Assembly: GCA_030604885.1 (NCBI GenBank)
Contig: JAUVUZ010000001.1
Coordinates: 124,001 to 188,000 of the forward strand
Length of the DNA: 64,000 nucleotides
Direction: 5' to 3'
DNA from: Alphaproteobacteria bacterium
Lineage (GTDB): Bacteria > Pseudomonadota > Alphaproteobacteria > Rhodospirillales > Rhodospirillaceae
In this document: positions 8,340-17,595 of the stretch, in pieces
How the letters are laid out: each line of letters begins with the position of its first letter
Position numbering within the stretch: position 1 is the first letter of the stretch
Notes under the pieces: generated by a model
Database searches by the model: none
What the model saw: only the letters and a program-made list of their open reading frames with translations
What the model was told of the DNA's origin: nothing
Translations under genes and position numbers: made by a program

Positions 8340-10520
8340 TCATGCCATGTAGGCGGGGAACCACGCCTCGTGCGCGGCCTTGAGGTCGGCGAGCGCCACC
8401 GCCTCGCCGTTCACCGCGAGGGCGTCGCCGCCGGTCTCGCCGAGGCGCTGCGCCGGAACCCCGGCGGCCTCGGCCGCCGCGAGCACCGCCGCCGCGTCCG
8501 CGACCGCCAGCAGATAGCGGCCCTGGTCCTCGCCGAACAGGCGGGCGTGCAGGTCGGCACCCTCCACCGCGAGCGCGGCGCCGATGCCCGAGGCCATCGC
8601 CATTTCCGCCGCCGCCACCAACAGGCCGCCGTCGGAGAGGTCGTGGCAGGCGGAGACGCGGCCGTCGCGGATCAGGCCGCGCACGAAGTCGCCGTTGCGG
8701 CGCTCGGCGGCGAGGTCCACCGGCGGCGGCGCGCCTTCCGAGCGGCCGAACAGGGCGTAGAGGTAGAGCGACTGGCCGAGGTGAGTGCCCGGGCCGCCGA
8801 TCAGCACCAGCGCCTCGCCGGGGGCGGTGAAGGCGATGCCGACGCTCTTTTCCACCTCGGGCAGCAGGCCGACGCCGCCGATGGTCGGGGTCGGCAGGAT
8901 GCCCTGGCCGTTGGTCTCGTTGTAGAGCGACACGTTGCCCGAAACCACCGGGAAGTCGAGCGCGATGCAGGCTTCCGACATGCCCTGGCAGGCCTCGACG
9001 AACTGGCCCATGATCTCGGGGCGCTCGGGGTTGCCGAAGTTCATGTTGTCGGTGATCGCCAAGGGTGTGGCGCCCACGGCGGTGAGGTTGCGCCAGGCTT
9101 CCGCCACCGCCTGTTTGCCGCCCTCGACCGCGTCGGCGGCGACGTAGCGCGGGTTGACGTCGGAGGTGGCGGCGAGGCCCTTCTTGCTGCCGTGGATGCG
9201 GATCACCGCCGCGTCGCCGCCCGGGCGCTGCACGGTGTCGCCCATCACCATGTGGTCGTACTGCTCCCACACCCAGCGGCGCGAGCACCCGTCCGGCCCG
9301 CCCACCAGCGCCTTGAGCGCCTCGGGCCAGGCCTTGGCGGGCACGTCGTTGGCGGCGAGCAGCGGCTGCTTCGTGCCCGGCACCCAGGGGCGGTCGTATT
9401 CCGGCGCGGCCTGGGCGAGGGGGTCGATGGGGAGGTCGGCGACCACCGCGCCGTCCTTCTTCAGCACCATGCGGCCGGTGTCGGTGAGCACGCCGATCAC
9501 CGCGAAATCCAGCTCCCACTTGTCGAACACCGCCTTGGCGACGCCCTCCTTGCCGGGCTGGAGCACCATCAGCATGCGCTCCTGGCTTTCCGAGAGCATG
9601 ATTTCGTAGGCGGTCATGCCGGTTTCGCGCACCGGCACCTTGTCGAGGTCCAGCTCCACGCCGAGGCCGCCCTTGGAGGCCATCTCGAACGACGACGAGG
9701 TGAGGCCCGCCGCGCCCATGTCCTGGATCGCGACGATCGCGTCGGTGGCCATCAGCTCGAGGCAGGCCTCGATCAGCAGCTTTTCGGTGAAGGGGTCGCC
9801 CACCTGCACGGTCGGGCGCTTTTCCTCGGAATCCTCGGAGAACTCGGCGGACGCCATGGTGGCGCCGTGGATGCCGTCGCGGCCGGTCTTGGAGCCGACG
9901 TAGACCACCGGGTTGCCGACGCCCGAGGCCTCGGAATAGAAGATCTTGTCGGTGTCCGCCAAGCCGATGGTCATGGCGTTGACGAGGATGTTGCCGTTGT
10001 AGGAGGGGTGGAACTGCACCTCGCCGCCCACCGTCGGCACGCCGACGCAGTTGCCGTAGCCGCCCACGCCCGCCACCACGCCCGCCACCAGATGGCGGGT
10101 CTTGGGGTGGTCGGCGGCGCCGAAGCGCAGCGCGTTGAGGTTCGCCACCGGCCGCGCGCCCATGGTGAAGACGTCGCGCAGGATGCCGCCGACGCCGGTC
10201 GCCGCGCCCTGGTAGGGTTCGATGAACGAGGGGTGGTTGTGGCTTTCCATCTTGAAGATCGCCGCCTGGCCGTCGCCCAGGTCGACCACGCCCGCGTTCT
10301 CGCCCGGCCCGCAGATCACCCAGGGGGCCTTGGTCGGCAGGGTCTTCAGCCACTTCTTCGACGACTTGTACGAGCAGTGCTCGCTCCACATCACCGAGAA
10401 GATGCCGAGTTCGGTGATGTTGGGGGTGCGGCCCATGATCTCGAGGACGCGCTGGTATTCGGAGGGCGAAAGACCGTGCTCGGCGACGATCTCGGGGGTG
10501 ACGGCGACGGAATTGTTCAT
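8340..10520 (-). CDS. purL: Phosphoribosylformylglycinamidine synthase, large subunit (PurL)
   Basis: A 726-residue protein of the small PurL type, which needs PurS and PurQ as partners, all encoded upstream here. With them it converts FGAR to FGAM using ATP and glutamine-derived ammonia, the fourth step of purine synthesis, in the cytoplasm. Visible motifs are [11 protein letters not shown] near the N-terminus, [38 protein letters not shown], and the second-half DNMNFGNPE. The start ATG at 10520 gives the usual [18 protein letters not shown]; a long in-frame extension upstream overlaps purQ and is not real. It sits 23 bases after purQ and ends before a strong terminator. Confidence 0.97.
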   Translation of the reverse strand: MNNSVAVTPEIVAEHGLSPSEYQRVLEIMGRTPNITELGIFSVMWSEHCSYKSSKKWLKTLPTKAPWVICGPGENAGVVDLGDGQAAIFKMESHNHPSFIEPYQGAATGVGGILRDVFTMGARPVANLNALRFGAADHPKTRHLVAGVVAGVGGYGNCVGVPTVGGEVQFHPSYNGNILVNAMTIGLADTDKIFYSEASGVGNPVVYVGSKTGRDGIHGATMASAEFSEDSEEKRPTVQVGDPFTEKLLIEACLELMATDAIVAIQDMGAAGLTSSSFEMASKGGLGVELDLDKVPVRETGMTAYEIMLSESQERMLMVLQPGKEGVAKAVFDKWELDFAVIGVLTDTGRMVLKKDGAVVADLPIDPLAQAAPEYDRPWVPGTKQPLLAANDVPAKAWPEALKALVGGPDGCSRRWVWEQYDHMVMGDTVQRPGGDAAVIRIHGSKKGLAATSDVNPRYVAADAVEGGKQAVAEAWRNLTAVGATPLAITDNMNFGNPERPEIMGQFVEACQGMSEACIALDFPVVSGNVSLYNETNGQGILPTPTIGGVGLLPEVEKSVGIAFTAPGEALVLIGGPGTHLGQSLYLYALFGRSEGAPPPVDLAAERRNGDFVRGLIRDGRVSACHDLSDGGLLVAAAEMAMASGIGAALAVEGADLHARLFGEDQGRYLLAVADAAAVLAAAEAAGVPAQRLGETGGDALAVNGEAVALADLKAAHEAWFPAYMA

Positions 10521-10543
10521 CACGGGAAGTCCTTGGATCGAGA

Positions 10544-11233
10544 TCAGCCGAGGGCCTTGAGCAGCGCCCGGAACATCGGAACGCCGTCGGTGCCGCCGAG
10601 CAGCGGGTCGGCGAGGCGTTCGGGGTGGGGCATCATGCCGAGGACGTTGCGCTTTTCGCTCAAGATCCCGGCGATGTTGCGCTGCGAGCCGTTGGGGTTG
10701 GCCTCGGCCGTGGCGTGGCCCTCGGCGTCGCAATAGCGGAAGGCGACGCGGTCCTCGTCCTCCAGCCGGTCGAGCACCGCGGCCTCGGCGAAGTAGTTGC
10801 CGTCGTGGTGCGCCACCGGAATGCGGATCACCTGGCCCGCGTTGTATCCGGCGGTGAAGTCGGAGTTGGATGTCTCCACCTTCAGCAGCACGTCGCGGCA
10901 GATGAACTTGAGTTTCCGGTTGCGCATCAGCACGCCCGGCAGCATCCCCGCCTCGGTCAGCACCTGGAAGCCGTTGCAGATGCCGAGCACCCGCACGCCC
11001 TTTTCCGCCCGCGCCTTGACCGCCGCCATGATCGGCGAGTGGGCGGCCATGGCGCCCGAGCGCAGGTAGTCGCCATAGGAGAACCCGCCGGGAACCACGA
11101 TCAGGTCCACCTCGGGGAGGTCAGCCTCGCGGTGCCAGACCATAACGGGCGCGCGCCCGGTGACGTGGGCGAGGGCGGTCGCGGCGTCGCGGTCGCAGTT
11201 GGAGCCGGGGAAGACGATGACGGCGGCTTTCAC
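10544..11233 (-). CDS. purQ: Phosphoribosylformylglycinamidine synthase, glutaminase subunit (PurQ)
   Basis: A 229-residue class I glutamine amidotransferase. [16 protein letters not shown] is the standard PurQ start; [15 protein letters not shown] and [19 protein letters not shown] carry the nucleophilic cysteine (GICNG), and [11 protein letters not shown] holds the catalytic histidine and glutamate. It supplies ammonia to PurL. It is the third gene of purC-purS-purQ-purL, 37 bases after purS. Confidence 0.97.
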   Translation of the reverse strand: MKAAVIVFPGSNCDRDAATALAHVTGRAPVMVWHREADLPEVDLIVVPGGFSYGDYLRSGAMAAHSPIMAAVKARAEKGVRVLGICNGFQVLTEAGMLPGVLMRNRKLKFICRDVLLKVETSNSDFTAGYNAGQVIRIPVAHHDGNYFAEAAVLDRLEDEDRVAFRYCDAEGHATAEANPNGSQRNIAGILSEKRNVLGMMPHPERLADPLLGGTDGVPMFRALLKALG

Positions 11234-11270
11234 GGTGTGGGCGTCCCTTGGTCGCGGTGACGGCTGAAGA

Positions 11271-11513
11271 TCAGCCTTCGAAGTCGATGGCGAAGTTCTC
11301 GATCACGGTGTTGGCGAGGAGCTTGCGGCAGGCGTCCTCCACCATCGGCCGGGCCTTTTCGCGGTCGGTTTCGGCGAGGTCGAGTTCGATGAACTTGCCC
11401 TGGCGGACGCCGTTGATGCCCGCGAAGCCGAGCGCTTCGAGCGCGTGGTGGACGGCCTTGCCCTGGGGGTCGAGGACGCCCGCCTTGAGAGTGACGTGGA
11501 CTTTGGCTTTCAT
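11271..11513 (-). CDS. purS: Phosphoribosylformylglycinamidine synthase subunit PurS
   Basis: An 80-residue protein, [20 protein letters not shown] followed by [19 protein letters not shown], which is the PurS pattern. PurS dimers bridge PurQ and PurL and help pass ammonia. The start is ATG 11513; a long frame reading in from purC is a shadow. It lies 17 bases after purC, in the same operon. Confidence 0.95.
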   Translation of the reverse strand: MKAKVHVTLKAGVLDPQGKAVHHALEALGFAGINGVRQGKFIELDLAETDREKARPMVEDACRKLLANTVIENFAIDFEG

Positions 11514-11530
11514 GGTCTGCGTTGGCTCCC

Positions 11531-12298
11531 TTATTGAACCGTTTCCGGCCCTTGCAGATCGTGCGGCGCGCTTTCGGGGATGATGCCGAGGCGCTTCGCC
11601 ACCTCCTGGTAGGCGCGTTCGACGTTGCCGAGTTCCAGGCGGAAGCGGTCCTTGTCGAGGCGCTCGCCGGTGGCGATGTCCCACAGGCGGCAGGTGTCGG
11701 GCGAGATTTCGTCGGCGAGGATGATCTGGATGTCGCCGTTGTCGTGGTAGAGGCGGCCGAACTCCAGCTTGATGTCGACCAGGCGGATGCCGATGCCGAG
11801 GAACAACCCGGAGAGGAAATCGTTGATCCTGAGGGCCATCGCCATCATGTCGTCGAGGTCCTGCACCGTCGCCCAGCCGAACGCGGTGATGTGCTCCTCG
11901 GAGACCACCGGCTTTTCCAGCTCGTCCTTCTTGTAGAAGTATTCGACGATCGAGCGCGGCAGCGGCGTGCCGTCGGCCATGCCGAAGCGCCGCGCCAGCG
12001 AACCCGCGGCGGCGTTGCGAATCGCCACCTTGAGCGGAATGATCTCCACCTCGCGCACCAGTTGCTCGCGCATGTTGAGGCGGCGGATGAAGTGGGTCGG
12101 CACGCCGATCTCTTCGAGCCGGAGCATCAGGTATTCGGAGATGCGGTTGTTGAGCACCCCCTTGCCGGTGATGGTGCCGCGCTTCTTGTTGTGGAAGGCG
12201 GTGGCGTCGTCCTTGAAATACTGCACCAGGGTGCCGGGTTCCGGCCCCTCGAACAGGATCTTCGCCTTGCCTTCGTAGAGTTTTTTCGGTCGTGCCAT
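11531..12298 (-). CDS. purC: SAICAR synthase (PurC)
   Basis: A 255-residue enzyme joining aspartate to CAIR with ATP, the eighth step of purine synthesis. [14 protein letters not shown] is the ATP-binding start, and the family blocks [29 protein letters not shown] and [15 protein letters not shown] are all present. It is the first gene of the pur operon; its promoter must lie in the 12,299-12,623 region shared with the divergent DUF1476 gene. Confidence 0.97.
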   Translation of the reverse strand: MARPKKLYEGKAKILFEGPEPGTLVQYFKDDATAFHNKKRGTITGKGVLNNRISEYLMLRLEEIGVPTHFIRRLNMREQLVREVEIIPLKVAIRNAAAGSLARRFGMADGTPLPRSIVEYFYKKDELEKPVVSEEHITAFGWATVQDLDDMMAMALRINDFLSGLFLGIGIRLVDIKLEFGRLYHDNGDIQIILADEISPDTCRLWDIATGERLDKDRFRLELGNVERAYQEVAKRLGIIPESAPHDLQGPETVQ

Positions 12299-12623
12299 GC
12301 TGCGTCGCGCTTTCGCCGGGAGGCCGTGTTGCCGCGGACGGCAACGGAAACGGATAAGGGCGCGCCCGGCGGAGGCCGGGGCGCGCGGTTCGGTGTTCGT
12401 ATATCAGCGATGCGGGGCGAGAACAACGATATCTCGCCCCGCGCCGCCCCGCGCCGGGCGTCTCCGGGGCGCGGAAGCGCGGGCGCGGCGGCCGGATCCG
12501 CGGAGTCGCGGCGCGCGATCCTGCGAATACGGAGCATTCGAATTAATTTCGTCGGCGACCCTTGTCGATGGTGTGGGAGGTCATATATCCAACGTAATAA
12601 ACCTTGCACCCTGGAGGTCGATC
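12299..12623. promoter_or_regulatory. Divergent control region between purC and the DUF1476 gene, with two strong hairpins
   Basis: No gene is seen in these 325 bases. Two GC-rich hairpins occur: one at about 12360-12388 (GCGCGCCCGGC, loop GGAG, then the complement with one bulged base), and a perfect 11-bp one at 12412-12442 (GCGGGGCGAGA with TCTCGCCCCGC, nine-base loop). If the purC transcript starts to their right, both would be in its leader and could act in attenuation. The plus-strand promoter of the DUF1476 gene is probably in the more AT-rich stretch 12535-12605; GGAGG at 12613-12617 is its ribosome binding site. Confidence 0.45.
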
Positions 12624-13154
12624 ATGATGAATAACTTTACGCTGCTGGAGCGAGGCCGCGAAGCCCGTCATGCGATGCAGCAGGAACTCGTTTTCAAGGT
12701 TTACGGCCGTCGCAACCAGCTGTTCTGCCAGTGGGCCGCGGGCGTGATGGGTCTCGAAGGCCGCGCCGCGATCGCCTACGTGCGCGAGGTTCTCGACCAC
12801 ACCTTCGGCGACACCGACTCCAACCGCCTGTTGGAGATGGTCGGCCAGGACCTGGAGCGCAACGGCCTGCGCTACAACGACGTGAGCCTGCTCGAAAAGC
12901 TCTACGAGTTGGAAGGCGCCGCCTGCGGCGTGGTGATGTCGGAGATCACCGGCAAGGTGGTGGTGCCGTTCCGCCGCACCCGCGCCGCGATCGAGCGCAC
13001 CGCCGCCGCCGGGGCGACCGCCGCGCTGCTGCACATCGACACCGCGCTGAAGCGCGCCAAGGCCGAGACCGAGCCGAACCTCGAATTCCGCGACATGTTC
13101 ATGTCGGTGGTGCATCCGGACTACACCCCGGAGAGCCGCGAGGCGGCCGAGTAA
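12624..13154 (+). CDS. DUF1476 (ATP synthase zeta-subunit-like) protein with C-terminal extension
   Basis: A 176-residue protein. Residues about 1-105 follow the DUF1476 pattern found in alphaproteobacteria: ELVFKVYGRRNQLFCQWAAG, MGLEGRAAIAYVREV, then DLERNGLRYNDVSLLEKLYEL. The Paracoccus member is the zeta inhibitor that blocks ATP hydrolysis by the F1 ATPase. The usual length is about 105 residues; here some 70 more follow (ITGKVVVPFRRTRAAIERT ... LEFRDMFMSVVHPDYTPE) that I do not recognise. ATG at 12624 follows GGAGG by six bases. A terminator follows directly, so it is monocistronic. The inhibitor role is inferred from the family only. Confidence 0.7.
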   Translation: MMNNFTLLERGREARHAMQQELVFKVYGRRNQLFCQWAAGVMGLEGRAAIAYVREVLDHTFGDTDSNRLLEMVGQDLERNGLRYNDVSLLEKLYELEGAACGVVMSEITGKVVVPFRRTRAAIERTAAAGATAALLHIDTALKRAKAETEPNLEFRDMFMSVVHPDYTPESREAAE

Positions 13155-13185
13155 CCTTCCGCACCCCTTCCGGGATGCCGAAACA

Positions 13186-13208
13186 GCCCCGCCGCGCGCG
13201 GGGCTTTT
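13186..13208 (+). terminator. Rho-independent terminator after the DUF1476 gene
   Basis: Stem GCCCCGC (13186-13192) and GCGGGGC (13198-13204), loop CGCGC, followed by TTTT. It lies 31 bases after the stop codon. Confidence 0.85.
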
Positions 13209-13283
13209 CGTTGGTCGGGCGCGCCGTTTTCAGATCCCTTTCGGCCACCTATCTCCTGTCCGATCCCATCGAGGAGACCGTTC

Positions 13284-13928
13284 GTGAGCCGCCCCCCGGA
13301 AACCGTGACCTACCTGTTCGATCCCCTGTGCGGCTGGTGCTACGGCGCCACCGACGCCCTCGACGCCCTCGCGGCGCATCCGGGGATTTCCCTCGACCTC
13401 GCGCCCACCGGCCTGTTCTCCGGCGCGGGCGCGCGGGCGATGGACGAGGCCTTCGCCGCCTACGCCTGGGACAACGACCGCCGCATCGCGCGCCTCACCG
13501 GCCGCACCTTCGCCGAGGCCTACCGCCGGAACGTGCTGGACGGGCGGGGGCGCTTCGATTCCGGACCGGCGACGCTGGCGCTGACGGCGGCGCGGCTCGC
13601 CGACCCGGGCGCCGAGCGGGCGGCGCTCAAGGCGATCCAGGCGGCGCGATATGCGGAGGGGCGCGACGTCACCGACCCCGGTGTCCTCGCCGACGTTCTC
13701 GACGGCCTCGGCCTGGCCGTGGCGGCGCGGCGGATCGTCGCCCCCGACGCCGAGCTGGTGGCCGCCGCCGACGCCCGCACCGCGGCGGCGCGGGCCGAGA
13801 TGCGGCGTTTCGGCCTCGGCGGCGTGCCCGCGTTGCTGTGGGGCGAGGGGGCTGGGCGCCGCAGCCTCGGCAGCGCCGCGCTGTTCGGCGACGCGAGCGC
13901 GCTGATCCGCAGCCTGACGGCGGGCTGA
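13284..13928 (+). CDS. DsbA-family (thioredoxin-fold) protein with CGWC site
   Basis: A 214-residue thioredoxin-fold protein. The start YLFDPLCGWCYGATDAL has the CxxC pair (CGWC at about residues 17-20), and the long helical insertion and late GVPALLWGEG (cis-proline loop) fit the DsbA / FrnE-like family. There is no signal peptide, so it is cytoplasmic, unlike periplasmic DsbA. Many such proteins are annotated as putative protein-disulfide isomerases. The start is GTG at 13284, behind GAGGAG. It stands alone between two terminator-like regions. Confidence 0.8.
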   Translation: MSRPPETVTYLFDPLCGWCYGATDALDALAAHPGISLDLAPTGLFSGAGARAMDEAFAAYAWDNDRRIARLTGRTFAEAYRRNVLDGRGRFDSGPATLALTAARLADPGAERAALKAIQAARYAEGRDVTDPGVLADVLDGLGLAVAARRIVAPDAELVAAADARTAAARAEMRRFGLGGVPALLWGEGAGRRSLGSAALFGDASALIRSLTAG

Positions 13929-14009
13929 CGGCGCGGCTTTTCGTTTGTCGGCGCGCGATTCCTTGGGCAGAATTCGCGTTATCGGTGCGCTCTGCCGCGG
14001 GGGGAACGA

Positions 14010-15347
14010 ATGAAATCCGGAATCGTGCGGATCGTCGCGCTGGCGGCGCTCCTGGGGCTGGGCGCGTGCACGCCGCCGATGGAGTTTCCCGAGGTGGCGC
14101 AGCGGCCGCCCCTCGAGGTCGGCCGCGACGCCGGCAAGATCGCCTTCGGCCGCGCGCTGTCGAAAATCCCGCTCGGCACCCAGGTGGCGGCGGTGCCCAA
14201 CATCGGCGGCGGCCCGCGCGAGTGGGGCTGCGGCCAGAACCGCATGACCGGGGTGGAGTGGGGCGGCCGCATGGTCGCCACCTGGACCAGCGGCCTCGGC
14301 GAAATCTTCCACGACACGATGAAGGCGGCGGGCTACGACGTCGTCGGCGACCCCACCCAGCTGTTCGAGGCGGGGCAGGACCGGGAAGGCGCGCGCTATG
14401 CCGTGGGCGCCCGCCTGGTGGACCTCAAGGGCAACTTCTGCGAGGTGGTGACGCCCCTGATCGCCGCCAGCACCAACACCCTCAAGGGCGAGTTCTACCT
14501 CAAGGTGGAGTGGGAGGTGTATTCGCTGCGGGAGCGCCGGGTGACCGGCAGCGTCGTCTCCGAGGGAGTCGGGCGCCTGCAGCAGCCCTCGGCGGCGGCG
14601 GTGGAGCGCACCCTGCAACTGGCGTTCGCCGCCGCCACCGCCAACCTGGCGGCGGACCCGCAGTTCCTCGCCCTGGTGAGCGAGGACGCGGCGCCCAAGG
14701 CGGCCAAGCCGCGCGCGCCCGGCGACACCCTGGCCCTCGCCGGGATGCGTCCGCTCGCCCGGCCGCTGGCGCAGAGCCTGGAGCAGCTGCTCGACGGCGT
14801 GGTGACGCTGTTCACCGGCAACGCCATGGGCAGCGGCTTTTTCATCACCGCCGACGGCTACGGCCTCACCAACCAGCACGTCGTCGGCACCGCCGAGACG
14901 GTGACGGTGCGGCTGCGCTCGGGCGTGGAGATCGAGGCCAAGGTGCTGCGCCGCGACTACACCCGCGACGTCGCCCTGTTCAAGGCGCCGGTGCAGGTGC
15001 TGCGGCCGTTGCCGCTGGCGTCCGACGGCAAGCTGGCGCTGCTCGACGAGGTGTTCGCCATCGGCACCCCCGCCAACCCGGCGATGCAGTCCAGCGTCAC
15101 CAAGGGGGTGGTGGGGGCGTTCCGCCGCTTCCGCTTCCGCGGCGCCAACCAAACCTACATCCAGGCGGACGCGGGGATCGCCGGCGGCAACAGCGGCGGC
15201 CCGCTGGTGGACGCGCGGGGCAACGTCGTCGGCCTGTCGGATTTGGGCATCGGCGACGCGGCGCACCTCAACCTGTTCATCCCGGTGGCCGAGGCGCTCG
15301 CCGCCCTCAACCTGACGGTCGAACCCACCCTGCGCTGGCGCGACTGA
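14010..15347 (+). CDS. Trypsin-like serine protease lipoprotein
   Basis: A 445-residue secreted lipoprotein. The signal ends in the lipobox LGAC (cysteine at about residue 20). Residues about 30-240 form an unrecognised N-terminal region. Residues about 255-435 are a trypsin-like domain of the HtrA branch: histidine in TNQHVVG, aspartate in RDVALFK, and serine in GIAGGNSGGPLVD. There is no PDZ domain, unlike DegP. It would be anchored in the periplasm and cut unfolded or specific envelope proteins. It is a single gene, convergent with purB. Confidence 0.85.
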   Translation: MKSGIVRIVALAALLGLGACTPPMEFPEVAQRPPLEVGRDAGKIAFGRALSKIPLGTQVAAVPNIGGGPREWGCGQNRMTGVEWGGRMVATWTSGLGEIFHDTMKAAGYDVVGDPTQLFEAGQDREGARYAVGARLVDLKGNFCEVVTPLIAASTNTLKGEFYLKVEWEVYSLRERRVTGSVVSEGVGRLQQPSAAAVERTLQLAFAAATANLAADPQFLALVSEDAAPKAAKPRAPGDTLALAGMRPLARPLAQSLEQLLDGVVTLFTGNAMGSGFFITADGYGLTNQHVVGTAETVTVRLRSGVEIEAKVLRRDYTRDVALFKAPVQVLRPLPLASDGKLALLDEVFAIGTPANPAMQSSVTKGVVGAFRRFRFRGANQTYIQADAGIAGGNSGGPLVDARGNVVGLSDLGIGDAAHLNLFIPVAEALAALNLTVEPTLRWRD

Positions 15348-15356
15348 AAAACGCGA

Positions 15357-15382
15357 AGGGCGGAGCCGCGCGGCCCCGCCCT
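15357..15382 (-). terminator. Hairpin terminator between the protease gene and purB
   Basis: Stem AGGGCGG (15357-15363) and CCGCCCT (15376-15382), with an inner GCCGCGCGGC palindrome. On the minus strand it is followed by CGCGTTTTTC, which suits purB; it may also serve the protease gene. Confidence 0.65.
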
Positions 15383-15405
15383 CGGTTGCCTTGGGACGCC
15401 GTGGA

Positions 15406-16713
15406 TCAGCCGAACACGCGGGCGAAGATCGTGTCGACGTGTTTGGTGTGGTAGGCCATGTCGAAGATGCCTTCGAGGGTGGCGGCGTCGAGGCGCGCGG
15501 CGACCTCCGGGTCCGCCTTGAGGAAGTCGAGGAACGCGCCTTCCCCCGCCCACACCCGCATCGCGTTGCGCTGCACCAGGCGATAGCTGTCCTCGCGGCT
15601 CACCCCGGCCTGGGTCAGCGCCAGCAGCACCCGCTGGGAGAAGATCAGGCCGCCCAACTGGTTGAGGTTCCGCTCCACCGCGTCCGGGTAGACCACCAGC
15701 TTGTCGATCACGCCGGTGAGGCGGGCGAGGGCGAAATCGAGGGTGACGGTGGCGTCCGGGCCGATCATCCGTTCCACCGAGGAATGGGAGATGTCGCGCT
15801 CGTGCCACAGGGCGACGTTCTCCATCGCCGGGAGGGCGTAGCTGCGCACCATCCGCGCGAGGCCGCAGAGGTTCTCGGTGAGCACCGGGTTGCGCTTGTG
15901 CGGCATCGCCGAGGAGCCTTTCTGCCCCGGCGAGAAATATTCCTCCGCCTCGCGCACCTCGGTGCGCTGCAGGTGGCGGATTTCGGTGGCGACCCGCTCC
16001 ACCGAGCTGGCGATCACGCCGAGGGTGGCGAAGAACTGGGCGTGGCGGTCGCGCGGGATCACCTGGGTGGAGATCGGCTCCACCGCGAGGCCGAGCTTGT
16101 CCGCCACGTGGGCCTCGACCCGGGGGTCGACGTTGGCGAAGGTGCCGACCGCGCCCGAGATCGCGCAGGTGGCGACTTCCGCCCGCGCCGCGACGAGGCG
16201 TTCCCGCGCGCGCTTGAACTCGGCGTAGAAGCCCGCGAACTTCAGCCCCATCGTCACCGGCTCGGCGTGGATGCCGTGGCTGCGGCCCATGCACACCAGG
16301 TCCTTGGTCTCGCGGGCGCGGCGCTCACAGGCGGCGAGCAGCTTGTCGAGGTCGTCGAGCAGGATGTCGGCGGCCTGGGTCAGCTGCACCGCGAGGCAGG
16401 TGTCGAGCACGTCCGACGAGGTCATGCCCTGGTGGACGAAGCGCGAATGGTCGCCGATGTGCTCGGACAGCTCGGTGAGGAAGGCGATCACGTCGTGCTT
16501 CACCTCCGCCTCGATCGCGTCGATGCGCGCGATCCGCGCCGGGGTGTAGGGCAGGTCGCCCTTCGCCCACACCGCCTGGGCGGCCTCCGCCGGGATCACC
16601 CCGAGGGCGGCCTGGGCGTCGCAGGCGTGCGCCTCGATCAGGTACCAGATGTGGAAACGGTTCTCCGGCTGCCAGATGGCGGTCATCGCGGGGCGGGAAT
16701 AGCGCGGAATCAC
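15406..16713 (-). CDS. purB: Adenylosuccinate lyase (PurB)
   Basis: A 435-residue lyase releasing fumarate from SAICAR and from adenylosuccinate. The start IPRYSRPAMTAIW and the motifs FVHQGMTSSDVLDT, GRSHGIHAEPVT and the signature GSSAMPHKRNPV are clear. I place the start at GTG 16713, because IPRYSRP follows directly and GAGGAG lies upstream; the frame continues open beyond but is a shadow. It is separate from the purCSQL operon and faces the convergent protease gene. Confidence 0.95.
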   Translation of the reverse strand: MIPRYSRPAMTAIWQPENRFHIWYLIEAHACDAQAALGVIPAEAAQAVWAKGDLPYTPARIARIDAIEAEVKHDVIAFLTELSEHIGDHSRFVHQGMTSSDVLDTCLAVQLTQAADILLDDLDKLLAACERRARETKDLVCMGRSHGIHAEPVTMGLKFAGFYAEFKRARERLVAARAEVATCAISGAVGTFANVDPRVEAHVADKLGLAVEPISTQVIPRDRHAQFFATLGVIASSVERVATEIRHLQRTEVREAEEYFSPGQKGSSAMPHKRNPVLTENLCGLARMVRSYALPAMENVALWHERDISHSSVERMIGPDATVTLDFALARLTGVIDKLVVYPDAVERNLNQLGGLIFSQRVLLALTQAGVSREDSYRLVQRNAMRVWAGEGAFLDFLKADPEVAARLDAATLEGIFDMAYHTKHVDTIFARVFG

Positions 16714-16821
16714 GGGCGGCTCCTCGGGGTTCGGGGGTGGTTGCGAAAAATCCGGCGATCCGGGCGGCGTGTCAAGCGCGCTCTCTGGCGTCCCGGCATG
16801 CCGCAGAGTATCATCCCGGCC

Positions 16822-17574
16822 ATGTCCGATGCCGAATTCCTCGACGAGATCGTTCTGCTGGCCGACCCGCTGCTGCTGCCGGTGCTGGCGCAGACCCTCA
16901 TGGTCGCCCATCCGCTCGCCTCGCCCGAGGCGCTGATGCGGGCGAAATCCTATCTCGTCGTCACCCCGGTGGCCGATCTCGCCGCGCTCGAGGCGCGGGC
17001 GGCGCAGCCGCTCGAAGGTGCGCGGCTGGTGATCTGCGGCTCGCCGGAAATCGTGCCCGCGGCGCTGCTGGCGCGCTTCCCCGGGCCGTCGTACAACATC
17101 CACCCCGGCCCGCCGGAGCGGCCCGGGCGCTTCCCCTCGGTGTGGGCGCTCTATCGCGGCGACCGCGCGTTCGGCACCACCGTCCACGAGGCGGCGCCGC
17201 AGGTGGACGCCGGACCGATCGTCGCGGTGGAACGCTTCCCGATTCCCGAAGGCTGCGACCGCGCCGCCCTCGACACCCTGAGCCTGACCTCGGTGCTGCG
17301 CCTGCTGGTGCGGCTCGCCCCGGCGCTGGTGGCGCGCGCGCCGCTCGCCCACATCGGCGAGAGGTGGGGCGGCCCGCGCACCCGACTGGCCGATTTCGAG
17401 GCGCTGTGCCGCGTGCCCGAGGACGCCGACACCGCCGAGTTCGCGCGTCGCTACCGCGCGGTGGGCGAGGGGCCGGACCATGCCATCGAGATCACCCGCT
17501 TCGGCCACCGCTTCCGCCTCGACAACCGCCGCGACGCGCCGGTGACGGTGGCGGGCCTGGTGCGGCCGTCGTGA
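16822..17574 (+). CDS. Formyltransferase-like protein
   Basis: About 250 residues with a formyltransferase catalytic core: YNIHPGPPERPGRFPSVWALY carries the asparagine and histidine, and TTVHEAAPQVDAGPIV has the aspartate of the DxGPI motif. The family (GART, methionyl-tRNA formyltransferase, ArnA) moves a formyl group from formyl-tetrahydrofolate. The C-terminal tRNA-binding domain of Fmt is absent, so this is not Fmt itself; the substrate is unknown. ATG 16822 is preferred, with ATG 16798 as an alternative; neither has a strong ribosome binding site. It is divergent from purB and 21 bases upstream of trkH. Confidence 0.75.
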   Translation: MSDAEFLDEIVLLADPLLLPVLAQTLMVAHPLASPEALMRAKSYLVVTPVADLAALEARAAQPLEGARLVICGSPEIVPAALLARFPGPSYNIHPGPPERPGRFPSVWALYRGDRAFGTTVHEAAPQVDAGPIVAVERFPIPEGCDRAALDTLSLTSVLRLLVRLAPALVARAPLAHIGERWGGPRTRLADFEALCRVPEDADTAEFARRYRAVGEGPDHAIEITRFGHRFRLDNRRDAPVTVAGLVRPS

Positions 17575-17595
17575 TGCGCGGGGAAGGGGTTCCGC

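Noticed and set aside
7584-10736. A 1050-codon open frame on the plus strand.
   Set aside because: It lies opposite purL and purQ, is His/Arg/Gly-rich low-complexity sequence and comes from GC-rich third positions; the minus-strand genes have clear families.
15391-16797. The long in-frame extension upstream of the formyltransferase-like gene.
   Set aside because: It runs antisense through purB; the real protein begins at 16798 or 16822.
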